From: a virus
Strand: one strand, 5' to 3'
Length of the DNA stretch: 50,892 nucleotides
Virus record (IMG/VR): IMGVR_UViG_3300042445_001088
Location: 1 to 50,892 of that record
The notes under the pieces are model-generated. The model made no database searches, was not told the origin of the DNA, and saw only the letters and a program-made list of their open reading frames with translations. Positions 46,078-50,849 of the stretch are shown here, piece after piece. Position 1 is the stretch's first letter. Every line of letters begins with the position of its first letter. The position numbers were made by a program, and so were the translations under genes.

Positions 46078-46652
46078 TGGAATACACTAAATTAAATAAT
46101 TTAACTAATATATTCAATATTAATGAGATAGAAGATATCATAAAAACCGAACAGCCTATTAAATCGTACTCACCGATTCAAGACGGAACTGGACTTTTTT
46201 ATTATACTGCTCCCGAATCACTGATATCTGATGTAAAAAAACTTTTACCTACTATATTACAAAACGAAGCTGAAGTAGTATTATGTAAAATTTATAAAGG
46301 AGCACTTCCGCATAAAGACCATGATTGTAAGTGTAAAATAAATTTTTATCTAAGGGCAAGTAATGCCAAAACCGTGTATTTTAGTGATCCGGCTAGCGAC
46401 GGTTACAGCTTTAGTAACACTGACCAACATAACAGGTATGATATTAAGCAACATCGTTTAAGAAAAACAAATTCATTTGTTGCTCAAGATGATGAAATAT
46501 ATTTGATTGATACTAGCAAAATTCATGCAGTTATTATGCCAGAATCTCTCAATAGAATTATTGTAAGTATTAGCTTCAATAGGGCATACGATGAAATTTT
46601 GGGCATACTAAAGGTTGACAACAATTCAACACTCTGCTATACTTCAGCATAA
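46077..46652 (+). CDS. 2OG-Fe(II) dioxygenase-like protein (4), last of cluster
   Basis: 191 residues. GALPHKDHDCKCKINFYLRA gives HxD, then a Lys-Ile-Asn-Phe-Tyr strand; IHAVIMPESLNRIIVSISF gives the distal His and Arg. This is the same plan as the gene at 37684. Substrate unknown. It shares one base with the aldolase-like gene; a weak hairpin follows the stop, then a small ORF and the strong terminator at 46886. Confidence 0.72.
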   Translation: MEYTKLNNLTNIFNINEIEDIIKTEQPIKSYSPIQDGTGLFYYTAPESLISDVKKLLPTILQNEAEVVLCKIYKGALPHKDHDCKCKINFYLRASNAKTVYFSDPASDGYSFSNTDQHNRYDIKQHRLRKTNSFVAQDDEIYLIDTSKIHAVIMPESLNRIIVSISFNRAYDEILGILKVDNNSTLCYTSA

Positions 46653-46663
46653 ATTAAGAAAAG

Positions 46664-46689
46664 GTGCAAAAAACATAAGTAATTTGCAC
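46664..46689 (+). terminator. Weak terminator-like hairpin
   Basis: GTGCAAA, 12-base loop, TTTGCAC, just after the last cluster gene. No T-run follows, so function as a terminator is doubtful. Confidence 0.35.
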
Positions 46690-46704
46690 TAATTTATAAC
46701 CAGG

Positions 46705-46712
46705 ACTAAATA
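46705..46712 (+). promoter_or_regulatory. T4-like late promoter box ACTAAATA
   Basis: Eight bases before the small ORF at 46720; the box and the terminator at 46886 would define a transcript of about 200 bases. Confidence 0.45.
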
Positions 46713-46719
46713 AAAGACT

Positions 46720-46857
46720 ATGATGAATAAAACTTGTAAATCGCTGAAACACACCGGGAAGTGGCTAACGTTAGCCAGTGTATCCTTTGTACCAGCATAT
46801 CCAACAAGTATTCGCGGCTCAAATGATAACCAAGAACGAGGCCCGGGGACTAGGTAA
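46720..46857 (+). CDS. Small ORF or short RNA, 45 codons
   Basis: It would encode a 45-residue protein beginning MMNKTCKSLKHTGKWLTLAS, with a weak hydrophobic centre and a Gly/Pro/Arg-rich end. There is a late box upstream but no good ribosome site. A 16-base perfect palindrome (TGGCTAACGTTAGCCA) lies inside, and a strong terminator follows within 30 bases. A small structured RNA is an equally good explanation. Coding assignment is uncertain. Confidence 0.4.
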   Translation: MMNKTCKSLKHTGKWLTLASVSFVPAYPTSIRGSNDNQERGPGTR

Positions 46858-46885
46858 CAAGTTAACATCATAACTAAATTTATCT

Positions 46886-46920
46886 AACCCCTGGGAAACT
46901 AAAAAGTCTCAGGGGTTTTT
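46886..46920 (+). terminator. Strong rho-independent terminator
   Basis: AACCCCTGGGA pairs with TCTCAGGGGTT around an A-rich loop, and a T-run follows. It closes the cargo cluster region. Confidence 0.92.
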
Positions 46921-46938
46921 ACTTGATGGAAAGAAAAT

Positions 46939-46967
46939 TTGACAATAAATGGATAAGCATATAGAAT
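46939..46967 (+). promoter_or_regulatory. Sigma70-type promoter
   Basis: TTGACA at 46939-46944, exactly 17 bases, TAGAAT at 46962-46967. First of four host-type promoters in the tRNA region. Transcription would start about 46974 and read through the RNA region at 47117-47298 into tRNA-Arg. Confidence 0.7.
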
Positions 46968-47116
46968 ACACAACTTCTGAAACAAAACGTGATTGGTTTA
47001 GCACTCACGTTTTGACTAAGGAGCAAGTAGCACAGTTGATAGAAAATAAACTTGAACGTGCTAGAGTTCATCAAGAGGCTGTTAAGAAAGTCAATAGACT
47101 AACTTACACTGATTGA
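46949..47116 (+). CDS. Small ORF, 55 codons, doubtful
   Basis: The product would begin MDKHIEYTTSETKRDWFSTH and continue as a charged helix (LTKEQVAQLIENKLERARVHQEAVKKVNR). The helix looks protein-like, but the start overlaps the sigma70 promoter spacer and there is no ribosome site. A later internal start is conceivable. Kept because the composition looks like real coding; function unknown. Confidence 0.4.
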   Translation: MDKHIEYTTSETKRDWFSTHVLTKEQVAQLIENKLERARVHQEAVKKVNRLTYTD

Positions 47117-47300
47117 TGACAGCGTGAATAGGCAACGAGAGCCGTAATACAGCGCAAAATGTATAGAATGGGCGGACAGTAGGATGAAATCTATGGCGAT
47201 AACATAGAAATTAAAATCACTGGGTAGGGTATTGATCCTACCATGTCCAGTAGTAATACTGGGCATTCTAAAACATATAAGTTAGTGTGTTTTAGAATGC
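47117..47300 (+). ncRNA. Candidate structured RNA, four consecutive hairpins
   Basis: Between the small ORF and tRNA-Arg there are four back-to-back hairpins: TCTATG/CATAGA (47190-47208), GGTAGG/CCTACC (47223-47242), CCAGTA with GNRA-type loop GTAA (47247-47262) and a perfect 13-base stem (47263-47300). No ORF is supported. It could be a 5' leader for tRNA processing or an independent small RNA. Confidence 0.5.
47263..47300 (+). promoter_or_regulatory. 13-bp hairpin entering tRNA-Arg
   Basis: GCATTCTAAAACA, 12-base loop, TGTTTTAGAATGC. The last two bases of the 3' arm are the first two of tRNA-Arg, so it competes with the acceptor stem. A processing signal for RNase P or another nuclease is plausible. 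Confidence 0.75.
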
Positions 47301-47375
47301 GACCGTAACTCAGTTGGATAGAGTACCAGGCTACGAACTTGGGAGTCGGGAGTTCGAATCTCTCCGGTCGCACCA
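47299..47375 (+). tRNA. tRNA-Arg (ACG)
   Basis: Acceptor GCGACCG/CGGTCGC, anticodon loop CTACGAA, T-loop TTCGAAT, encoded CCA. Reads CGU, probably after A34-to-I editing by host TadA. Confidence 0.95.
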
Positions 47376-47379
47376 AGAT

Positions 47380-47408
47380 TTGACAATAATTAAATTGTCT
47401 GATACAAT
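47380..47408 (+). promoter_or_regulatory. Sigma70-type promoter with internal palindrome
   Basis: TTGACA at 47380-47385, 17 bases, TACAAT at 47403-47408. The spacer region holds GACAAT ... ATTGTC (47382-47387 and 47394-47399), an inverted repeat that could be an operator. Confidence 0.8.
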
Positions 47409-47427
47409 ACATTTTTAAGGAAACGAT

Positions 47428-47451
47428 ATGAAACGTTCAATGAAGCGATAG
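47428..47451 (+). other. Seven-codon minigene with ribosome site
   Basis: AAGGA is followed by ATG and codons for MKRSMKR, then TAG. It follows the promoter directly. It is too short to score as a gene; a leader peptide is one reading, but chance is possible. Confidence 0.3.
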
Positions 47452-47456
47452 TGTCG

Positions 47457-47479
47457 TCATAGACTTCCGTAGGTCTATG
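47457..47479 (+). promoter_or_regulatory. Hairpin in tRNA leader
   Basis: CATAGAC and GTCTATG around an eight-base loop (near 47458-47479). It precedes tRNA-Lys by about 30 bases and may guide tRNA processing. Confidence 0.5.
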
Positions 47480-47510
47480 ATTGGCACGTAAAATCAAACA
47501 TACGACTTAT

Positions 47511-47587
47511 GGAAGTATAGCTCAACTGGCTAGAGCAACCGGCTTTTAACCGGTAGGTTCAGGGTTCAAGTCCCTGTGCTTCTACCA
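47511..47587 (+). tRNA. tRNA-Lys (TTT)
   Basis: Anticodon loop CTTTTAA on an ACCGG/CCGGT stem; T-loop TTCAAGT; CCA encoded. The first acceptor pair is G-U. Confidence 0.94.
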
Positions 47588-47675
47588 TATAAGAACACAT
47601 TCACAGATCCGCCCTCTAGTAAGGGAGATAGCGACTAGCGTTGAAGGACTGTTTAAGAGTGTGTTCCTATATGGT
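47584..47675 (+). other. Long stem pairing tRNA-Lys 3' end with downstream RNA
   Basis: Bases 47584-47599 (including the discriminator and CCA of tRNA-Lys) pair with 47660-47675 at 15 of 16 positions, one A-C mismatch. The 60-base interior contains a smaller hairpin (CCCT/AGGG). Could block or direct 3' processing. Confidence 0.65.
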
Positions 47676-47678
47676 ATC

Positions 47679-47686
47679 AATAAATA
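47679..47686 (+). promoter_or_regulatory. T4-like late promoter box AATAAATA
   Basis: Four bases before the ATG at 47691; same spacing as at 33109 and 5057, predicting a near-leaderless mRNA. Confidence 0.5.
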
Positions 47687-47690
47687 CTTG

Positions 47691-47873
47691 ATGGAAATTC
47701 AATCTATACAACGAATAACAGACTATGTGCGTGACGAAATCGTAGTCCGTCAGTATTCACAAATACTAGATCCAAAATCACTCAAGACCTATTATGAATG
47801 TGTGACATACACATATCAAGGTACACTTGACACTTACAATGATAAGGGTCAAAATGTTGATACAAAAACTTAA
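47691..47873 (+). CDS. Small protein, 60 aa, unknown
   Basis: It begins MEIQSIQRITDYVRDEIVVRQ and continues with YECVTYTYQGTLDTYNDKG. A helix and a beta hairpin are suggested. No family. I chose the ATG at 47691, four bases after a late box; a GTG at 47661 could add ten residues. It ends three bases before tRNA-Ser. Confidence 0.55.
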   Translation: MEIQSIQRITDYVRDEIVVRQYSQILDPKSLKTYYECVTYTYQGTLDTYNDKGQNVDTKT

Positions 47874-47875
47874 AC

Positions 47876-47967
47876 GGAAACGTGGCAGAGCCCGGTTTAT
47901 TGCTACAGTCTTGAAAACTGTCGAGTCAGAAATGGCTCCGTGAGTTCAAATCTCACCGTTTCTACCA
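47876..47967 (+). tRNA. tRNA-Ser (TGA)
   Basis: Long class II variable arm (GAGTCA, GAAA loop, TGGCTC), anticodon TGA in loop CTTGAAA, CCA encoded. Reads UCA. Confidence 0.95.
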
Positions 47968-47968
47968 T

Positions 47969-48045
47969 GGTGCTTGTCGTCAAGCGGTTAAGACCTCGGA
48001 TTGTGATTCCGATATACGTGGGTTCGAATCCCATCAAGCACCCCA
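47969..48045 (+). tRNA. tRNA-His (GTG)
   Basis: Anticodon loop TTGTGAT on a TCGGA/TCCGA stem. The extra 5' G (position -1) typical of tRNA-His is encoded opposite C73; CCA is encoded. Confidence 0.95.
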
Positions 48046-48046
48046 T

Positions 48047-48121
48047 GGATGTATAGCACAGCGGTAGTGCAACTCCTTCATACGGAGTAGGTCAGTAGTT
48101 CAAATCTACTTACATCCACCA
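48047..48121 (+). tRNA. tRNA with CAT anticodon (Met elongator or Ile2)
   Basis: Acceptor GGATGTA/TACATCC; anticodon loop TTCATAC; ACTCC/GGAGT stem. The initiator's three G-C pairs are absent. Met elongator or lysidine-modified Ile cannot be told apart here. Confidence 0.92.
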
Positions 48122-48126
48122 TTTTC

Positions 48127-48203
48127 AGCTTCATAGCTCAGTTGGTTAGAGCACCGTCTTGATAAGGCGGGGGTCCTGTGTTCGAGTCACAGTGAAGCTA
48201 CCA
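48127..48203 (+). tRNA. tRNA-Ile (GAT)
   Basis: Acceptor AGCTTCA/TGAAGCT, anticodon loop TTGATAA, CCA encoded. Reads AUC and AUU. Confidence 0.95.
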
Positions 48204-48223
48204 GATTAATTAAGGAGACTCAT

Positions 48224-48313
48224 ATGAGTTGGAATCAGTCAGTAGAAAAACATAAACAAGAAATTGAAGCATGGACACATTTATGTAATGTGTACAAGGA
48301 GTCTCTTTATTAA
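48224..48313 (+). CDS. Tiny ORF, 29 aa, with ribosome site
   Basis: Begins MSWNQSVEKHKQEIEAWTHL, a single amphipathic helix, and ends before tRNA-Gln. A strong AAGGAG lies eight bases upstream, which supports translation. Small proteins of this size between phage tRNA genes are common; function unknown. Confidence 0.6.
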   Translation: MSWNQSVEKHKQEIEAWTHLCNVYKESLY

Positions 48314-48322
48314 AGATAAAAT

Positions 48323-48400
48323 ACCCCCTTCGCCAAGTTGGTCTAAGGCATCGGATTTTGATTCCGACATTCGGTGGTTCGAATCCATCAGGGGGTGCCA
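48323..48400 (+). tRNA. tRNA-Gln (TTG)
   Basis: Acceptor ACCCCCT/AGGGGGT, anticodon loop TTTTGAT (TTG), discriminator G, CCA encoded. Reads CAA. Confidence 0.93.
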
Positions 48401-48915
48401 ACATCATCAAACACTAGTAAATATACTATTGAGTTTGAATTGTTTTTATAGTAGTGCATACTTTTTAAAGGGAAGTCTATAATAGAATTAGAAATTTGAT
48501 TTACATCAATAATCCTATTATCAAAGAAAATTTCAACGTTAGTGTCTATATCTAAGTAAATCTGATATCGATGTACTAATTTATTTGATAGTACAAATGG
48601 TAAGTTTGCATCATTGTGTGCATTTATTTTTTCCCCGGGTAATAGCCGGTGCCAATATACACGTCCTATTGTATTACTACCTGTAATACTTTTTAAAATA
48701 TTTTTAGTTTTTGAAAAAGATTCCCATTTTTCACGTGTAACAACTAATTCATTGTCACACCATTGTAGATGTATTGATTTTCCGTCTTTTAACGCAGTAT
48801 ACTTCAAATCAAATACATGGTCAATCCACAATGAATCATTATTTGCTAATTCTTCTTTTAGATCGGATATTTCTAGGGATGTTAATTTTCTAATTAAAAT
48901 TGAGTCGTAATACAT
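48388..48915 (-). CDS. 2OG/Asp-Asn hydroxylase-like protein (5)
   Basis: 175 residues on the minus strand inside the tRNA cluster. GRVYWHRLLPGEKINAHNDAN gives an HxD (His-Asn-Asp) followed by an Arg-Tyr strand (VHRYQIYLDID); a distal His in SMHYYKNNSNSIVYLLVFD completes the cupin site. I choose the ATG at 48915: a late box (GATAAATA) lies four bases upstream on the same strand. The C-terminal end overlaps the 3' end of tRNA-Gln by 13 bases on the opposite strand. A stray tRNA-like piece lies just upstream. Confidence 0.72.
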   Translation of the reverse strand: MYYDSILIRKLTSLEISDLKEELANNDSLWIDHVFDLKYTALKDGKSIHLQWCDNELVVTREKWESFSKTKNILKSITGSNTIGRVYWHRLLPGEKINAHNDANLPFVLSNKLVHRYQIYLDIDTNVEIFFDNRIIDVNQISNSIIDFPLKSMHYYKNNSNSIVYLLVFDDVGTP

Positions 48916-48919
48916 AATG

Positions 48920-48927
48920 TATTTATC
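48920..48927 (-). promoter_or_regulatory. T4-like late promoter box GATAAATA, minus strand
   Basis: Read on the minus strand, four bases before the ATG at 48915. Confidence 0.6.
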
Positions 48928-48934
48928 TACTTTT

Positions 48935-49089
48935 TGGGATAGACGATAGGTTCGAGTCCCTGCTAATCTAGTCACAGTGGGGTTAACTGTGATGACACTA
49001 TAGTATGATTAGCAGGTGTATAAACTTGCCTATACGAGACAATCTAGTGAGGCTTGACAACAACAGGATAGCTAGGCTCCCACCTATAA
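48935..49089 (+). ncRNA. Candidate structured RNA with tRNA T-loop-like motif
   Basis: A T-loop-like GGTTCGAGTCCC is followed by CCTGCTAATC (48959-48968), a nested hairpin TCACAGT/ACTGTGA (48972-48992) and then GATTAGCAGG (49007-49016), a perfect 10-base inverted repeat. Further complementary pieces lie up to tRNA-Phe. The order resembles a circularly permuted tRNA or tmRNA (3' part first), but the D arm, CCA and tag ORF were not found. Type unknown. Confidence 0.4.
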
Positions 49090-49165
49090 GCCGATGTAGC
49101 TCAGATGGTAGAGCGACAGACTGAAAATCTGTGCGTCAATGGTTCGATCCCATTCGTTGGCACCA
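49090..49165 (+). tRNA. tRNA-Phe (GAA)
   Basis: Acceptor GCCGATG/CGTTGGC, ACAGA/TCTGT anticodon stem, loop CTGAAAA, CCA encoded. Confidence 0.95.
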
Positions 49166-49168
49166 TAT

Positions 49169-49633
49169 TTATACAAAGGGGTTATTAGCATCACGTAGGA
49201 AAACACTTAAACTTATTCGTTTATTATTTGGTAATATTGTGCTGACACTATGAGGAGTAGCCACGTTTAATCTATGCCATTTAAATGGTTCTATGCAGTG
49301 TGATTCAATTACGGTATAATCATCATTGTTTTTTGAATAAAAGATAGTATGTATATTATCACCACCGGTATCAATTATATAGTTAAAAACGATGGATCTA
49401 CCTATGTCTGTGTGTATGAGTATTGTGTTTTTAATCACTTGAATCGATGCCCTATATTTTATATCCAAATGTGAATGTATAAAATTGTAGATTTTTTCTG
49501 TTCCCGAAAAAACTGAATAAGCGTCTGTTTCTTTGTTTAACCAATAGTTTGGGGCATTAATTGAGTCATATATTTCTTTAATCAGTTCTTCGGGTAGGAT
49601 TGGTAAAAAATCAATGTATTCAAAATTAAGCAT
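49169..49633 (-). CDS. 2OG-dioxygenase-like protein (6)
   Basis: 154 residues, minus strand. TILIHTDIGRSIVFNYIIDTGG gives HxD, and the distal part ATPHSVSTILPNNKRISLSVF gives a His and Arg, the pattern of small 2OG-Fe(II) hydroxylases in phages. The start at 49633 follows ACTAAATA by five bases on the minus strand. It ends three bases from the end of tRNA-Phe (convergent). Divergent from the gene at 49673. Substrate unknown. Confidence 0.72.
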   Translation of the reverse strand: MLNFEYIDFLPILPEELIKEIYDSINAPNYWLNKETDAYSVFSGTEKIYNFIHSHLDIKYRASIQVIKNTILIHTDIGRSIVFNYIIDTGGDNIHTIFYSKNNDDYTVIESHCIEPFKWHRLNVATPHSVSTILPNNKRISLSVFLRDANNPFV

Positions 49634-49638
49634 AAATC

Positions 49639-49646
49639 TATTTAGT
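49639..49646 (-). promoter_or_regulatory. T4-like late promoter box ACTAAATA, minus strand
   Basis: Five bases before the minus-strand ATG at 49633; it lies three bases from the plus-strand box at 49649, making a divergent pair. Confidence 0.5.
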
Positions 49647-49648
49647 AT

Positions 49649-49656
49649 GATAAATA
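49649..49656 (+). promoter_or_regulatory. T4-like late promoter box GATAAATA
   Basis: Serves the gene at 49673, which has an AGGAGA ribosome site. Confidence 0.55.
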
Positions 49657-49672
49657 CTTATAGGAGATAAAA

Positions 49673-49942
49673 ATGACTACTTACACGAAACAAACAACAC
49701 TTACCTATCAAGATACTGTAGAAACGGTTGCGGTAGAGTTTTCAAATGCGCTAAACACCAAAGCAGGACAAATGGAAGTAGCTGGAAAAACTGATGGTTT
49801 CTTTGTACTTGTTGACGACTATCACATTAAGCGAGTTTGGTTAGATCAAGACGCCGCAGATGAATGGGTACAATTTGTTGCTGGAGAGGCAGAGTTGTAT
49901 AACGTAATAATTACTGACTATCTCATAAGTGATAATGTATAA
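49673..49942 (+). CDS. Small conserved phage protein, unknown
   Basis: 89 residues. Begins MTTYTKQTTLTYQDTVETVAV and has a GFFVLVDDYHIKRVWLDQDAADEWV segment. A small beta-rich fold is likely. AGGAGA lies eight bases upstream. No family recognised; such proteins recur in T4-like phage genomes next to tRNA genes. Confidence 0.7.
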   Translation: MTTYTKQTTLTYQDTVETVAVEFSNALNTKAGQMEVAGKTDGFFVLVDDYHIKRVWLDQDAADEWVQFVAGEAELYNVIITDYLISDNV

Positions 49943-49997
49943 ATGTATTATACATCTACAATACTAAACGGTGACTGGTTCACCGTTTTCTTTTGTA

Positions 49998-50026
49998 TTG
50001 ACAAAAATACACAATTAGTGTATAAT
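49998..50026 (+). promoter_or_regulatory. Sigma70-type promoter of tRNA-Arg(TCG)
   Basis: TTGACA at 49998-50003, 17 bases, TATAAT at 50021-50026. Both boxes match consensus. The tRNA begins eight bases after the -10 box, so its RNA would need almost no 5' trimming. Confidence 0.9.
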
Positions 50027-50033
50027 CAATTAA

Positions 50034-50108
50034 GGGTCCTTAGTTCAATGGATAGAATGCCATGCTTCGAACTTGGAGATGTGGGTTCGATTCCTGCAGG
50101 ACCCGCCA
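50034..50108 (+). tRNA. tRNA-Arg (TCG)
   Basis: Acceptor GGGTCCT/AGGACCC, anticodon loop CTTCGAA (TCG), discriminator G, CCA encoded. One T-T mismatch in the anticodon stem. Reads CGA and related codons. Confidence 0.92.
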
Positions 50109-50156
50109 ACATAGTATTAAATACAATTAGTGACAATAGCAGAAAAGGAGTACACA

Positions 50157-50717
50157 ATGGCTGTTCTAGCACTAGATATCTCAGGAGTTCCCCGGCAGTG
50201 GATCTCAAATGATGACGCAATTACATATAAAGCAAAAGATGCCATTGCATGGTCAATGGGTGAAATTGTGGCTAAATATCGAGGCGGTACACAGAAAGAC
50301 GGTACATTAAGTTACTTAGAAACTAATAGCATTATCGCTATTAAAGGTCACGGATTCAATCCATACAAACATTCTTGCGTAGCACTAACCAACAAAACAT
50401 TGTTTGGTCGTGATAGGCACGTATGTGCTTACTGCGGAGAACAATTCCCTAACTATCATATGTTAAGTCGTGACCATATTCATCCAAAAAGTAAGGGTGG
50501 AGACAACACCTGGATGAACGTTGTTACCGCTTGCAAAGATTGTAACAGTCGTAAAGGTCATAAGACATTGAAAGAGTCACGTATGGAATTATTGTACACA
50601 CCTTATGTACCTAATCATTACGAGAATATGATATTACAACATAGAACAATTCTCGCAGACCAAATGGAATACTTGTTAGCAGGTGTTCCCAAACACAGTA
50701 GAATATTGCTATCATAG
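50157..50717 (+). CDS. HNH endonuclease
   Basis: 186 residues. The HNH core is intact: CAYCGEQF, then LSRDHIHPKSKGGDNTWMNVV and CKDCNSRKG, with four zinc-binding cysteines and the catalytic His of DHIHP. The N-terminal 80 residues hold a preceding domain (ALDISGVPRQWISNDDAIT) seen in standalone HNH proteins of bacteria and phages. The ATG at 50157 follows AAGGAG. It sits between tRNA genes, a usual place for homing-type nucleases; whether it homes or serves DNA processing is unknown. The stop lies inside a CATAGG/CCTATG repeat. Confidence 0.92.
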   Translation: MAVLALDISGVPRQWISNDDAITYKAKDAIAWSMGEIVAKYRGGTQKDGTLSYLETNSIIAIKGHGFNPYKHSCVALTNKTLFGRDRHVCAYCGEQFPNYHMLSRDHIHPKSKGGDNTWMNVVTACKDCNSRKGHKTLKESRMELLYTPYVPNHYENMILQHRTILADQMEYLLAGVPKHSRILLS

Positions 50718-50718
50718 G

Positions 50719-50747
50719 TTGACATAAAAGTTTTCCTATGATACAAT
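50719..50747 (+). promoter_or_regulatory. Sigma70-type promoter with flanking repeat
   Basis: TTGACA at 50719-50724, 17 bases, TACAAT at 50742-50747. An inverted repeat CATAGG (50713-50718) / CCTATG (50735-50740) brackets the -35 box. Confidence 0.88.
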
Positions 50748-50765
50748 ACACTTAAATAACAATAC

Positions 50766-50840
50766 GCCGACTTAGCACAGTGGTAGTGCAATCGCCTTGT
50801 AAGCGATAGGTCATCAGTTCGAATCCGATAGTCGGCACCA
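50766..50840 (+). tRNA. tRNA-Thr (TGT)
   Basis: Acceptor GCCGACT/AGTCGGC, ATCGC/GCGAT stem, loop CTTGTAA, CCA encoded. Reads ACA. Confidence 0.95.
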
Positions 50841-50849
50841 AAATTATTC

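Noticed and set aside
33121-46652. A phage defence or toxin-antitoxin system
   Set aside because: No nuclease, TIR, NADase, toxin or antitoxin pair is seen; the enzymes point to small-molecule or lipid chemistry.
48916-48975. Longer start for the minus-strand oxygenase-like gene
   Set aside because: The extra 20 residues lie in the tRNA-like sequence and upstream of its promoter box.
48935-49089. A tmRNA gene in permuted form
   Set aside because: Acceptor-like strands fit, but no tag ORF ending in Ala-Ala stop, no conserved GG-TTCGAC D-loop, and too little space before tRNA-Phe. Kept only as an unexplained RNA.
49943-50212. ORF overlapping tRNA-Arg(TCG) and the start of the HNH gene
   Set aside because: It runs through the sigma70 promoter, a tRNA and a real gene start; no ribosome site.
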